Shown here in pieces: positions 36,956-50,979 of a stretch of 64,000 bases of DNA. Every line of letters begins with the position of its first letter. The first letter of the stretch is position 1. The translations under genes and the position numbers were made by a program. Location: assembly GCA_017163975.1 (NCBI GenBank), contig JAFFSR010000229.1, positions 15,270,001 to 15,334,000 on the forward strand, written 5' to 3'. Source of the DNA: Anastatus disparis (lineage: Eukaryota; Arthropoda; Insecta; Hymenoptera; Eupelmidae). The notes under the pieces are model-generated. The model was not told where the DNA came from. It worked only from the letters and a program-made list of their open reading frames with translations, and did not search any database.

Positions 36956-39646
36956 TATTGCAATTTCAGAAAATACCATAATAAATTAAAAATTATTTTA
37001 TATTGTGTATCTTACTCAATTTTTTATCGTGAATTAGTAATCTGATAAACTTGTAGTTACTTTTCTATTTAATTATGTAAATACAATCAAATATTCGTGT
37101 GCAAATAAATGTATATTAGTGTAGCTTTTGGAATTTTTAGGTACTTTACTGGAAATTTAAGGAAAGTTATACTTCCAAATTTATAAGCGTGGTTTAAGAG
37201 GCCCTAAAAATTACCATAGTATAGACCATTTAGAACCTTTTAGAATCTCAAACAGGGTTACGTGATTACATAAGGCATTTTGAGAATTTTTCCAAAGTCA
37301 AGGAGATCTTCCTTTTTCGCAATAAAAATGTATAAATATAAAGAAATTGTTTTTTTTTTTTTTTTTAAGTAACTATTAGCTTTTTGGGAAATTTAAGGAT
37401 TACATTTTTTACAAATAAGATTTTGTTTAAATCAGACCACTTGGAATTAAGAGTACCTATCTATCAAATTAAATGAAAGTAGAACTGGAAAATAAAATTT
37501 TACGCATTTGCATTAGATACACAAAATTCAAAATCATTTCTGCCGTGCCAAAGAAAAAAGTACGTAAATACATTTTGACCAAATTCGAGAATACTAAAAT
37601 TTACTATTTGTTTCTGAAAATCTGAAAAGAAAATTAATTAATTGGAAAGTGCAAATCATTTAAAAAGTAAAAAGTATATATTCTTTATGATCCGGAAATA
37701 AAAAATCAAAATTTTGTTAAAAAATAGTGTTATGTTACTTTTGTCGAATTTCGTTGAAATGTACTTATGTACTTTTTCCATAGCTCGGCAGATTTAATTT
37801 GATCTATCAATTATCAACGATATATATTTAATACCTCTAGTACTTGTTCGAATACTTTTTCAGATATAGTAATATTCCATATAATTATTATTATCGCAAA
37901 TACAGGAGTCTATTTGAAGGGAAATTAATTTGTTATAATAAATTTGTGAAGAAAGTACTATACTCTTACAGTTCTAGTATAAATAAGTCTTACACAACAA
38001 AGTATTTAAAAAAAATGTATACGCACAACCTTACGATAGCCTCAAATTCTAATCAATAAATCGTCAATAAAAATAACAATAAGAAAAACAAGTTTTGACG
38101 TTAACCAATAAATTGCTATACTGAATTATTTGCATCTAAACTAGAGCAGCTATTAGCAATAATTACCCCACTGAAAAATTCATGACCACTTGTCTAAAAA
38201 ATCGTTGCAACTACGTGCGGACGGATATTTTGCGCCCATGTACTTCTTTTATTTCTACTTGCTGTTCTACAGCATGTATGCATTGTTTCTCTAACTGCCA
38301 ATTGGACTTTTTCCCCGAACGCGCTATTACTGATGCAATGCACGATTGCAAAATTTTCTTTTAGTGTATTTCTTATACACGTGACGCGCACAACAGTAAA
38401 TTTTCTACATTGATAGTCACGAGAAAATGTCATTTAAAAAACATTACTTGTCAATTAAGGTATGTATTTTCATTTCATCTCTGCTTAAAATCAATAACTA
38501 TTTGAAAATAGAGAAAATTCGCTTATTCAAACTTTAAGTTTAAATTTATTTCATTACAAACCAGAGTGCAGTATATTTAATTCTTGGATATTTTATTTTT
38601 TCTAATTGGGCACATTTTTTTTAAATAAAATATCCAAAAATCTGCGTTTATTCGGTCCAGGGTCCATTCACATTTCTCGAAGTTATGAGTTTTTCTTTTT
38701 AAATTTGATTTTTTTTTATAATTAGCATTTATTTCAAGATTGTACAGTTTTAAAATTGTTTTTCGAGAAGATTTTTATTAGAGAATGTTATAAAAGTTTA
38801 ATTTAAAAATATTTGATGAAAATTATATTTGTTTTAAAATCAGTATTATAAAAAAATAAATATAACACAAAAATTCAGCTTAAAATGTGCATGGGAAATA
38901 AATGCTGCATTTCACTCTAAATTTCATCTTAACTTTTATTTTTAATCATTCTAAAAAAATGTATTATTAAATCACATTCATAATTTTGTATAATAAACAA
39001 TATTTTGAAGTTGGAAGAAATTCTGAAATCCAAATGCAATGCATTTACTTCGCAAGTTAAAGTTATTTTAGGGTTTTCTTTTAATTGGCTTCTATTAGCT
39101 TTCCGATAGTTAAAACATTGATAACCAAGAATGATTACTTAAAATATTTATAGCAAAAATTTATACAATGAAAAATATATTTGTACAGGCACTTGTTATA
39201 AATCACACAAAAACATTCAATGTATAGGATATATTTGCTTGAGTTTAGTCACATAATGCTGATATAAATATCAAACTAAAAAATAAAATGATTTCGCTAA
39301 AAAAAGCCAAAACTGAATGCAATCAGCATGAAAAAAGTATTCATCAAGTGATTTGTTTTTTCAAAGACTTTGTTTTTCATGCATTTTTTTGCAATTTTTC
39401 TACTGTTCATAAAAAAATGTAGCTGTATTATAAAAATAATTTCCATCCAGTTCTAAATTATAGCGCATTTCTAAAAAATTAAGTAATATTAAAAATACAA
39501 GAAATGTTGTTCTTATATAAATCATAAATATTATTTTGAAATTTGAAAAAACAATGATGAGATAATTTTTTCCTAATGGTGTTAGATTCAATGAATATGA
39601 GATTCGAAATAACAAGAAAAATATAAATTAAATAAAAGTTTCATAC

Positions 39647-42600
39647 TAGAAAGTCTCGGTGATCCATCAAATCCGGAATCATTACTTCTTGTAGAAGTTT
39701 GTCTTTTTTGTTCGTTATCTTCTTCGCAGTTGCTACCTTCCTCTGTACTAGTTGTTGCTGTGCTCCTGGTACTTCCGGTACTATCACTACTGAGCGAGGG
39801 TGTTCTAGTTTGTGGCTTTTTTCTTTTAACTTTGGCTCTTCTGACTTTACGTAAATCTCTGGGAGTAGCCGTTAATAATATTGCAGGTGTCGTATAAAAA
39901 AGTTTCATGAGATCCGGTGGTCGTTGATTAGGCGTGTTTCTAGGAGAACCTGATGCGGACATAGCTGTTTTTAATTGAGATGTTTGGGGCGAAGCCGCAG
40001 GTTTCTTTGTGGCTACTTTGCTCTTGTTATTTGTTTTTGATTTAGCACTCTCCACTTTGTCTGATTTCTTTTTTGTACCCGAGGGAGTTGATTTTTTCTT
40101 CTTTACAATTTTTTTCTTTGTACTTGTGGAAGGTGGTGTCGATACTTGTGGAGCTGCTTCTTTATAAGCTACTGACGTTACCTGTTCATCAGTCTCATTT
40201 AAATTTGAAAGATTATCACGATTTGTCCATTTTGAAATTTTTTTTACCGTGCCTGAAAGTTCAGCTTGTGTTTCTTCGACTGATTCCTTATTTTTTTCTT
40301 TTTCCTTTGAAATCTTATTTTTGTTATCTAATTCGTAAGTATCGTTGTAAATAATTGTTGCCCTATTATCGTCTGTTAACTGGAGGTTAATAAGAGGAAC
40401 TTGCTTTAAATTTTCTACTAAAGGCGATTTTGGTTCCAGAATCAATGGTGTCTTTAATTCTTCTTGATCCAATATTAATGGTGTCTTTAATTTGTCTTGA
40501 TCTTCTGTCCAAGCCTTTACGTTCGAAAGATCAAGTGTAAGAGGTTCCGATGACTTTATCGCCTGTTGCTTTTGCTCGTTGATTCGTGTTAGGTCGACGG
40601 CCGACTGAACTTTCTTTGGCATCCCGGAAACTTTCGCGCCGCCCTCCTGCGCTCCGATCTCACTCCAGAAGTCTATTTCCGTAACGGCTGCTGTGGCTTC
40701 TGTTGCTTCTACTGCTACTGGCAGCTCCGATGACTTTTTCTTCGTTTTCGGTTGTAGACCTACTTTTGCTGACGACATTAATGGTTCTTTTTGTTTTTCA
40801 TCATTTTTAAGGAGCGCTGTAGATGTTTCAGTGATACATGCCGTTTCGGGCAACACTGTTGTTGATATCTTATGTGGTGATTCCTCATCTTCAAGGATCT
40901 TCTTCTCAATCTTCATGGTCCCTTCAGTGTCTATTTTCTTCTTTTTGTCGTTTTTTGGCACAATAGTTAAATTTGGTTCAGTTACCAGCTTATTTACTTT
41001 ATTGTCTGACTCTTTAATAAGTGATGATTTATTGGCTTTTGTATCGTTCTTTTTTAGCTGAGGTAATTTAATTTGTTGCGTTACCGTTGTTGGAGGACTC
41101 TTTGGCTCTTCAAGAATTTTCGGTAAATGGCGATCGTTTTTTCTTGGTAAATCACGTTTAGGAGTTGTTAAATCAGTATTAAAAACATTTTGCTCTGTCG
41201 TAGAAATTGAGAGCTGATCAGGTTTAGTCTGTGGTGAATTCTCGTGCAATACCTTAAGCGGGCATTGAAATTTTTCCGTTGTCTTGAGCTGATTTGATCC
41301 TTCTACTGATGGAATTTCTTCGGAAAATGCACTTTTATTCACTATTTTTTTTGCATCAGTAATTTGATTTGTATTTTTTAATTTACTTTCACTAATCACA
41401 TCTTTTACGGTATCTTTGATAACTTTCACTTGCGATTTCGTTTTTTCAGACAAATCACCAACTTTATTTTTAGATGTGATTTCAACTTTATTTTTTATAT
41501 TATCTTCAATTTTAAATTCAGGTTCTATCAATGATTTAGATTCCAATTTGAAATTATCAATTTTATTTGTAAGTTTTTTGGACTCAACTTTCACAGTATT
41601 AATCTTTTTCTTGACTTCATCAAGTGATTCTTTAATTTTTTTTTCAAATTCTAATCCTGTTTCTGGCTTGTTGTTTAAATTACATTTAGCTTTAGTTAAA
41701 TTTTGGGTTTCATTTTTAATTATTTCCTCAGGCTCTATGTTATTAGTTAAATTAAGCTTGTTATCTATTTTATTCTCAACAATGTTATTTTTTTCTTTCT
41801 TAAAATTTTCAATGAATTCTTCTTTAACACCTAACAAACTGGGCTTAGAACTCTTGTTCACAAGTTTTTCAAACTTATTTAACGTTTGATCCGATTCACT
41901 TTTTAAATTCTTCTCAGTCTGTTGTGATTGCAATACTGTTGCATTAATAATCTTCGAAGCATTGTTTTTTCTTTCGTCAATCGAATTACTTTCTTGCGCT
42001 GATCGATCTCCACCTACTTCTCCCCACTTGGCAGATCTTGACGAATCAATTAAGCTTTCCTTCCTTATTTCGTCGTTAATAATCTGTTCAATTTGTTGAT
42101 CATCAATGTCTTGCATTTTATTAGGACGTGCGGTCTGGCTTGGCTTGAGTGCCAGATAAACACTGTTTCGTGAAGTGTCATGTATATATGGTTTGTGAAC
42201 TGGTAAGACTACTTCCGTTTCGATATTGTTAGATCCTGGACGTCGTGGAGCAGGCAGTCTTATACTTTCACGGAATTGTTCGATTGTACGGACGGGTTTT
42301 TCCGATGTTGGTGTATTGGCGGCGTTGATATACAAGGTTGAAAAATCTCCTACACTGTTACAAGCTTCAATCTTAAAGTGTGTCGCTGAATCTTTAGTGT
42401 CTACTTCTTTTTGTTCTGCTATTATGTGCATGCAATTTTTTGAAACATTTTCAAGTTTTTTTTCCACTGATAGTTTTTCTTCTTTTTCCTTCTCTTTGGG
42501 TTTCACTTTATCAAGTCTTTCCTTATCTTGTATTTTTCTGTTTTTACTTTTCAATTCTGAAGTTTGATTTATTTCTTCTTTTGATGTGTGATCAGTTGTA

Positions 42601-43644
42601 ATATGTTTATTAAACCCAATTACTCCTTTCTCTCTACGTTTAAGAATATCATTTTGTTTCACATTTTCTTTTATTTGGTTATTTTCTATCGTGATATCCT
42701 TTTGCTTATTCATTTTTTCTAATTTAGGTACAATTTTAGCAACGTCATTGCACTTTTCCCTATCATCCCACTCGAATTCTTCCTCTTCTATGATGCTATC
42801 GACAATAATACTATCTTTTCTATCATTTTCTTCTTCGCTTTTCGGCTTATCAATAATCTTTCTTTTTTTCTTTTTTTTTGTTGTAACGTGCTTTTTAGAA
42901 GCAGAATTTATTCTTTCTTCTATATCCAGCTCATCATCGTCTTCAGTTTCGGAAATTTCCGAAATTTCGAGTGGGAGCTTCATAGCCTGCCTCTTGGCAA
43001 AAGTTCCTCGCCTCATCTCAACTTCAATTTCAGCTTGTTCTTCTGCTACCAAATTATCCAGTGCCTCTGCTTGCGCAGCATGGTAAGCTGCTTCTCGTTG
43101 AATTTGTTCTGGATCCAAAGGTATTATATCAACTGATGATCTTCTCCTTGTCATGCGTCTAGTCACTCTTCTTCTAATAGCAGCTAGAAGTTCATTTTCG
43201 CGCTCATCAAATGTATCTTCATTGTTATTATCAGAACTCATTAAACTAGCCTGATGATATAATTTTATTTTGGGTCTATCTTCTTCATACTGTTTATCTT
43301 TAATTAGAAACTTTTCAACAAGCAATTCACCAACGGATTTTTCATGCTTTTCATTATACTCCCTTAGAGCTGGGTTATCTTTTAATGCTTGCGAACGAAT
43401 TTTTATGGTAGGTCTGTCGCGTCGTAATCGATGACGTGACTGCCTATTGTCCTGAGTAAGACTTCGCGGTTTCTTTGTTACGTCTATATCTGCTGTATCT
43501 ATTATTCTACGTGATCTTGCAATTGATACGCTTGTGCTTGTTGTTGTTGCCGCTGGTGAAAAACGACGTAAAGTAATTAATGGAGATTCTGTAATTGTTG
43601 ACAGATGTGGAGAGTAACGTGCTGCTATTGGATTGTGATAACTG
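39647..43644 (-). CDS. giant exon: about 1330 residues of charged, probably disordered protein
   Basis: A 4-kb exon with no stop. Acceptor CAGCAG follows a T-rich tract; donor TCTA|GTATGA is in phase 1. Joined to 53929-53847 it encodes residues 28-1360. I do not recognise it. Composition is Lys/Glu/Ser/Thr-rich with almost no hydrophobic core. Visible elements: basic RRRVTRRMTRRRSSVD near residue 190 (RRxS phosphosite-like), acidic EISETEDDDELDIEE, nuclear-localisation-like KKKKKRK (284-290), two related W-[GS]-E-[IV]-G motifs, a tandem LKTPLIL pair, lysine-rich KKKIVKKKKS and VKRKK near the end, a Ser/Thr tract, and DSGFDGSP (1350-1357). It could belong to a nested gene or, by phase, splice to a PKC exon. 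Reading past the donor gives only 19 more codons to the TGA at 39588. Coding nature is certain from length alone. Confidence 0.88.
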
Positions 43645-44034
43645 CTGAAAAAAAGAGTATTCTTTTTTTCTTTTATCTTTATTCGTAGATATTTTTATTT
43701 CTTATTACAAATATTAATTTTTATTTTATTATATTGATTTTAAACTTTGTAACTTCGATGTATTTTATATGAATGAGAAAAAAATTTTTATGATAACGTT
43801 ATAACTTGGAAAAAGTATAAATCAAATGATTGAGATGTAAAAAAAATACGTAAAGTTAATAAGGAAATATATTGAAAAATAATGAATTAACAATTTTTTC
43901 TTTGTTCAATTAGTTCTCTATTAATAAAGACATTGAAAATCTAAAAATTTTACAAGATACCACACAATTACGATCAATACAAATTTACGAAGTACGTTTG
44001 TGATGTCATATGATATTTTCGAATTCGTTACAAA

Positions 44035-44335
44035 TTTTTAACCCGTTGAGATCACTAGAGGCTCAAAAGATTCCACGGAAAGTTTAAATTTGGTCGTGCA
44101 CTTCTCAAGCTACGACTCCATAGCTCAGAATGTATACCTCAAATTTGAACTTATACTGGTATTTGTTCTTGTTCAGAGTCGAAATTATTAATAATAGCAT
44201 AGCTTAAGTAATTTTAAATAATATCCGTTTCTTGAGCCTGGGATTGAAGGGACTCGTGGAATCTTATTATTCGGTTGACCGTGTAATTCTACAAAATTAT
44301 TTTTAGGTGTGACCTCAAAGGATTAAACAACAAGT
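44035..44335. repeat. degraded inverted repeat
   Basis: GAGATCACTAGAGGCTCAAAAGATTCCACG on the left pairs imperfectly with CGTGGAATCTTATTATT...GTGTGACCTC on the right. Probably an old MITE; arms too diverged for firm ends. Confidence 0.35.
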
Positions 44336-44869
44336 ACGCATGATTTTGTGCGTTTTAAGGGAACAGTCATTTCAAAAAAATTTTTTTGCATCAAATCCAA
44401 TATTAAACTATCAGGTTTTCGAGGTATACGTCGATTCGGAAATCGAATAAATGCTTTTGGCCATGTTTGGTAATCTGTTAAATTTATAGTTTTATTTAAT
44501 ATTAATTTTTATAAAATCTGTTTTGAATACTTCTTAAATAATTTTACTTTCGAAAGCTATAGATAATTAAAATGTATTTTTTAAGCACAGCTAATATTTG
44601 TTGTATACTAAAGGCATTTGATTAAATTAACATAAACTTTTTAATGATAGCATTTCTGCATAATACTTTCTGTGATCTTTTTTGAGTTTTTCGAAGATGT
44701 TGAACTTAAATATGCTGAAATTTCATACAGGAATTACATTATTAAAAAACCTTGTACTTTTTAATCAAACGCAAAGCATAATAAATATTACGAATTAAAT
44801 TCTTATAAAAGTAAATTTTAGTCATATATATATATCTTAAAAGATAAAATAGTAAATTTGGTAACGGAT

Positions 44870-44965
44870 AAGAAAAGGTTTTGTTTACGAAACAAGAAGT
44901 TTATGGCCTGAGCCGAAGGCGAGGGTCGTAATGAGTTTTGTGAAAAAGCCTTTTTATACCAGTTG
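44870..44965. repeat. hairpin with CCTGAGCCGAAGGCGAGGG core
   Basis: The core at 44907-44930 differs in only three of 23 positions from that at 15218-15240 and is likewise enclosed by inverted flanks (AAAAGGTTTTGTTTAC against TTTTGTGAAAAAGCCTTTTT). It is a GC-rich spot in AT-rich DNA. Confidence 0.6.
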
Positions 44966-47423
44966 CGAATCGTATATATTGGCATAAGAGACAAAAAAAG
45001 AGCAACGAAGTTACGGTGTTAATATATTCCTTTTAATTTTTTATAAGAATTAAAAAACTAAAAAAATTTTTTAACTTTTTTTAGATTTTAATTCTTATAA
45101 AGAATTAAAAAGAATATATTTTAAAATAAAAACAATGGGCCAAACAATGCCATTTTTAAGTGCTCTTCCAGATCTTTCTAAATCCATGTTGGCGATTTCT
45201 GTACGTTGATTTTTCGCAGAGATATGATATTTTGAAGTTCATACAATTTTTATCGAAAAAGGTCAAAAACACACGGAAGGAAGTGTATAATTATAAAAAT
45301 TTTTTATAAAATTTATGTTTTACTAAAAATTTTGTTATTTATAATAAAAAATATTAAGGTTGTATTTTTAAATAGAGGAAAATTTTAAATCCTCATATGA
45401 GTAATCGCACTTATTAAGATACAGGCCGTAAAAGTTTAGTAAGTTCGGACTTAGTAGTCGAAGTGGAGGCATGGCTCACTAGCAAACAGAGGGGTATTAG
45501 GAGGGATGACTATAGTTTCATATTACTGTGCATAAAAAATATATAAAGTTCCTCGTAGTTTTATCTTACTGTAATAAAAATACATAAATTGCAAAATCCT
45601 ATGCGCATGTTAATTAATTTAAGTTTTGGTTACATGTTCATTGAATTCCGTTTGCATTCAAAGTTTTTGATGTGCCTATTTGAAATTATCTTCTATCACT
45701 TGTATTAAATTCCAGAAAGAAATTTTTAACAGTGTACATTACATGGGACTAAAGGAAAAAAGATCGACTTTCATTCTTCGTAAATGTATTATTTTGAAGA
45801 AAAGTAACGAGAGGTGAAGTTTGACTTTTGTTTCTTTTATGATTAATTTTATATAAAATAGGAAATTAATTTAATTATTGTAACTTATAAATTAAAAAAT
45901 TTTAATTAAAAGTGAATTATAACAATTAAAGTAAATATAAAAGGAATACAATTTGAAAGATGAACTTTATATTTTTAGAATCATATATATATATATAAGA
46001 ATGTTTCCAAAACAATTAAAAGTCGGAGTTCATGCATAGAAATGCATTCTTAACAATATTGCTGTTATTTAAAAAAAATTTTTAATTCAAAAGTATGTAA
46101 TCAGATTACCGTTGGCGCTTTTTATTTTTACTTCTATAAAAATGAAAAAAATCAATGAAATTATCTAGTAATGTAACGAAATTTTAAAATCATAGAAAAG
46201 AACAGTCAAAGAATACATTATCGTCGACTGTACATAAAATAAAAATGTAAACCTAAATAATAATGTTTCTTAATAAACTCAAGAATTCTCTTACAAGTAC
46301 TTTTTAAAAATTGTGTATCTGTTGTATATGAAGTTACTTAAAATCAGAATTTGTAAAATAACAGCAAGAAATCTCCACTTACACAACATCTAAGCAAGTT
46401 ACTGAAATGTCATTTTAATGAAAAAACTGGAAATGGAATTGCTGATACACACTTTCTAAAATGTACTGGTAAATAACTATTTATTTTATTAAGAAGCATC
46501 ATAAATAGGGTTTATTTTTTAATTCCAGCTACAAATGCAGTTGATTTAACAGTTATCATTTCAACAATATATCAGTTAAACTCATATGATTTATCCAAAT
46601 AATGAAAATCAACAAAACCGTATTCTTTAAAATTATGTATTTTGTTAATTCATTCAAAATTTTTCTATGTATAAATTAATGGAACTAACAATATAAAATA
46701 AGTTTCCACCTCTTGAATGGTTTATTAGGTATCAGTTGAAACGATACTGACTTATTCAGTTAGCGATTGTATATAAATGCTCAGATTTTTTGTGCTCTTT
46801 AATCGTTAGCTATATTTTATATTGAAATTCCTGTTTGTTATTATGTGCGCTAAGTCAATATAGTAAATACAATTAAAAAATTTTTTTTTTATTTTTATCT
46901 TTAAAAACGCTGTTTAATATTTAATATTTTTTTATTTGTATAATAATTAGAATATCGATTATTATTGTTTTTTTTAAATAGATTTTGATCAACTAAATGT
47001 CATTAGACTCGTCAAAATATTATTTTTACACATTATTTATCTATTAAAAGTAAAAAATATTGTATTAGTGTTTTACTTTGTTTTAATTTGCAGTTTACTG
47101 GAAAAATTTACAGAAAAAAACTAAAAAAAAATTTATGTGAAAAACGAAAAGAATGAAAATCGAAATGAAAAAGGTTTGGTGCATTAGAAATGCAAAGAAA
47201 AAGTTAGTTGAAATGATAACTGTTAGTTCAAGCTTCATTTACGGAGGTGAATCGCTTGCTTAATACATGATGTTATTTCAAAAAATATTTTTTTTATTAT
47301 TAAAAATTTTTTTCCTACAAAGAAGCAAATATTACGATATTATTAAAAATAAAAAATAAGTAAAACAACATATTTGACAAGTCATCAAATATGGCCAAAC
47401 GCGTCATGTTTTCGGCATTCATA

Positions 47424-47426
<3 letters not shown>

Positions 47427-47499
<73 letters not shown>
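47427..47499. repeat. (AT)n microsatellite
   Basis: About 36 uninterrupted AT units. Frames reading Ile-Tyr repeats through it on both strands are artefacts. Confidence 0.98.
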
Positions 47500-47504
<5 letters not shown>

Positions 47505-48227
47505 ATTATTACAGAAATAACTATTCCCATGGAAAGTGCAAAAAAAATTCAATTTATCATATATACACAATTATGTAACAGAAAAAAATACATCTAAATT
47601 TTAAATTAAATTCTAGAAAACTCTATTTTTCTTGGGTATCATTTATTCTTAGACTTATAATTACAATTGTCATTATAATTTTCTCAATAATTCAACGTAT
47701 CGATGAAATCTATTGAACATGTTATAAAATTAATTTGAATTTTTTTTTTAAATAAAGAATACTTTATTCTTTTTTTAAGGTGTAAATAATATCTATTTTT
47801 TTCAATTTCAATTTTGAATATTCAAAATATCAATAAAATTCAAAATATATTATCAGATTAACGGCATTTACTTATTAAATGAAAAATAAGATTTTAAGTT
47901 GAGATGTGTATTTATAATATATATGTATAGATTATATTAATACTCATACAAATGCTAAGTTTGTTTAAATATTATATTTTTAAACATGTATAGCATCATG
48001 TATAAGTCATACATAGCTTAAAAAAATATTTATAATTAATATGTATACTTTTCGTTTTTACTTTTGTTGGTTTTAAACACACATTAACACACAGTAATTT
48101 TTATATGTATAACTTTTAAAAATAAAAACTCTCAACCTTCAGAGTATCCAACTGTTATGCATAGAAAAGTAAAAATTTTATCTTGTAAACTTTAAAATCT
48201 TTAAGAAATAATTTTTAAGCATTTATG

Positions 48228-48428
48228 CTTAATATTAATAATTGGGTAGGTTAGAATAAGAGTGGCATAAGTTAAATTGACAAAAAAATTGAGATATTTT
48301 TAGCATGGAAAGAAGAGCAAAAAAGGCACATTATTTTAGAAAATGTCTCTTTTTAATGCTAAAAAATATCTAAATATACCGCTATCTAAATTTTTTGTCA
48401 CTCATTCTGACCCTCACAATTATTAATA
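48228..48428. mobile_element. 200-bp palindromic MITE-like element
   Basis: TTAATATTAATAATTG and CAATTATTAATAAC ends with inverse arms containing GGTTAGAATAAGAG against CTCATTCTGACC, and ATATTTTTAGCAT against ATGCTAAAAAATAT. No coding frame. Confidence 0.75.
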
Positions 48429-50465
48429 ACGTTTTTTTAATATTAATTTCCATGTTTTTTTAGTATATAGTTATTGAACTTATAAAATGAGTGAGAAAAT
48501 ATGTTTTTTATTATATAAATTGTCTCATAATTTATAATACTTATATATGTATATCTGTACAGATATAATTATATTACTAAACTATTATAATTGCTTATTA
48601 ATTTATTGATCTACTATCAACTTATCCATATTCTTTGCTATTTATTTCTTTATCTTATTTTTTTTATTGAAATGTTATTGAAAAAAACGTGAGAAAATTA
48701 CTACTTAATAACCATTGGTATATAAATTTTAATATAATTATTTTGATTTTAACTTACATGAATTCGTGAAAATTATACATTTTATTATAAAAAATTGTGT
48801 GTTATTCATAAATTTTTTTGTTCAAATTTTTATTTTTAAAATTATAAAAAATTATTTGTAAATTATAACAGAAAAATTGCATTTCTTAACTGAAATACTT
48901 TGAGGTGTTAAAATAAAAAAAAAAATTTTACAGTGTATCGTTTATAAAATATTGGCAAATAAATTTTGCAGTCGATATATATATAGAAAACAAATATTCA
49001 ATTAAATTTTTTATTTCATCTTTGTAAATTGATTTATTTGAAGAATCAATTAATAATTAAGGCTTTAACGGTTATAAATTTAAAATATAAGAGTGGTTTA
49101 TCATCAACAAGTGATTAAAATTTGTTGCCAAATATTTAGCTAACTCTTTAATTTGAAAAGTGCCAAAATTCATAAACGCTGCTGAAAAATATTCATTTAT
49201 GCATAAAGACGAATAATTTGAAATTGTAAATACTGAATCATTTGAGGTTAAGGAAAAATCTTCATACTTGAATATAATAAAATATTTATTTATATTAAAG
49301 TTGTAATAATTATAAATAAAATTAAAGATATATAATTTATCAAGAAAATAATTATAATACTGATAAAAATAATACATCCCTTATAAAAAAACAAGCAATC
49401 AAGTGTTTTTCATAAACCAAATAAACCTTTGTGTGATGGAAGTTTTGTAATAGTCAAAAATACAAAAATTTCTTATAATTTCTTATAATACATATTCGTC
49501 TATACGTAACTAATATAAAAATTGGGCAACTCGTATTATTATGTAATTATTATGAAAAAGAAGAAAAATCCTAGGTATAATAGTATATTGATTTTGAAGC
49601 AATCATATAGCAAAAATAGATACTAAGGAATGATAGCATAAAATCATTTTTTTAAGCATGTTATTTGTTTTATAATAAATAATTTTAATGATTTTTTCTG
49701 CTGAGCATGGAAATGTAGCATTTACAGGTACTTCTATTCATCACTTCAATAAATTTAATGATGATTTATAAAAAAAAATTACTACTAAATAAAAGAATAG
49801 GGTAAAACAGGCAAAGAAAATGTTAACTTGATCTTATATTTAAAACAATTTCATCAGAATAAAGTATCTTCTAAATGCTAGTTATTAATTTTCTTACTAC
49901 GGAAGAAAAGAAAGCTAATCCTGCCGATGTTGTTAATTCATGAGATCAAGTACGGAGTAATAAGAAATGCTGTAGTAAAGATTTGAAAAGCGCGGAAATG
50001 GATGATTATTTTTATACAGAATCTGTTATAGAGATAACGTAAAGGTAAATAAAGTATAAATGACAAAAAGAACTAAGTTATTCTAATAACTTCTATTGTC
50101 AGCTGACATGCGGTTAATTAGTTTTCCAAATATTAATTTGTTCTTGAACTAAATTTAAATATTAAAATTTTCATGATTTACTTTAAAATCTGTTTGGAGC
50201 AATAGTTACGAAAAACTTAACTTATTTTTTTTTTAATAGTTCAGATTTTCATTTTTTTTTTAAATTTAACATTACTTATCAAAAAATATTAACATGATTA
50301 TAATTAACGAAATTTCGAATGAATCAACTTTTAATTAGTAACAAACAGAATAGTTCAAAAAAATAAATAATAAAAAAAAAACATCTTTTACATTTATCAG
50401 TTAATGTTTTTGAAATAAAATTAATAAAAATGATTTTTATACTAGTATATTACACAATGAGAAAG

Positions 50466-50560
50466 CAAAATGGGTTGTTCCTCAAAAGTTGATTTTGTTG
50501 CCTGAGCGTAACGAAAGTGACGGATAGATCTATTTTGCTTATTATTTTCTCTCAATCGGT
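50466..50560. repeat. short hairpin with CCTGAGCGTAACGAAAG loop
   Basis: AGAAAGCAAAATGG and CTATTTTGCTTATTATTTTCT pair around a GC-richer loop beginning CCTGAGC, resembling the loops of the hairpins at 15.2 and 44.9 kb. Confidence 0.4.
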
Positions 50561-50979
50561 TTACAAAAATCGCTTTCTATGCTTATTTTGCGGGGTAAAA
50601 ATACACCGTTTCTCCACTAGTAAATATAGTCTGAAGATTGTTTTACCAATGAAGGATGTGGATAATGAAATATTGGAAGATTAGAAAAATTAAACTGAAA
50701 GTATGAACAGTTAATTGGTTTGCATTTTTAAAGCTGAAATTTTAAATCGCTAAAGCTTGGTTCAGTTTGTCTGATAAAAATTGAAAGTATAACGTGCTCA
50801 AGGCAAGTTGCCAAGTGAGATATACTAAGTAGTTGAAAATCATAAAATCTGTCCCAGAACTTGGGATGTTATGATAACATATTGGTTGAGACTTATGTTT
50901 TGCGGCTGAACAATAGATAGTCGATTCAGTAAAAAATATAAGCAGCGCAACAAAGTTAAAGAGACTAAACAAGACCAAT

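Noticed and set aside
38194..38433. 79-codon minus-strand frame in a GC-richer patch
   Set aside because: No acceptor/donor pair in a phase compatible with the giant exon or PKC; no recognisable domain.
39588..39646. Last 19 codons of the giant open frame (SMKLLFNLYFSCYFESHIH) as real C-terminus
   Set aside because: They lie after a good donor (GTATGA), and composition changes abruptly from charged to AT-encoded hydrophobic. Intron retention could still use them.
40073..43136. Plus-strand frames opposite the giant exon
   Set aside because: Ser/Phe/Leu-rich shadows of Lys/Glu/Ser codons on the minus strand; no independent start context or motif.
47315..47597. Frames with long Ile-Tyr repeats
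   Set aside because: Translations of the AT microsatellite.
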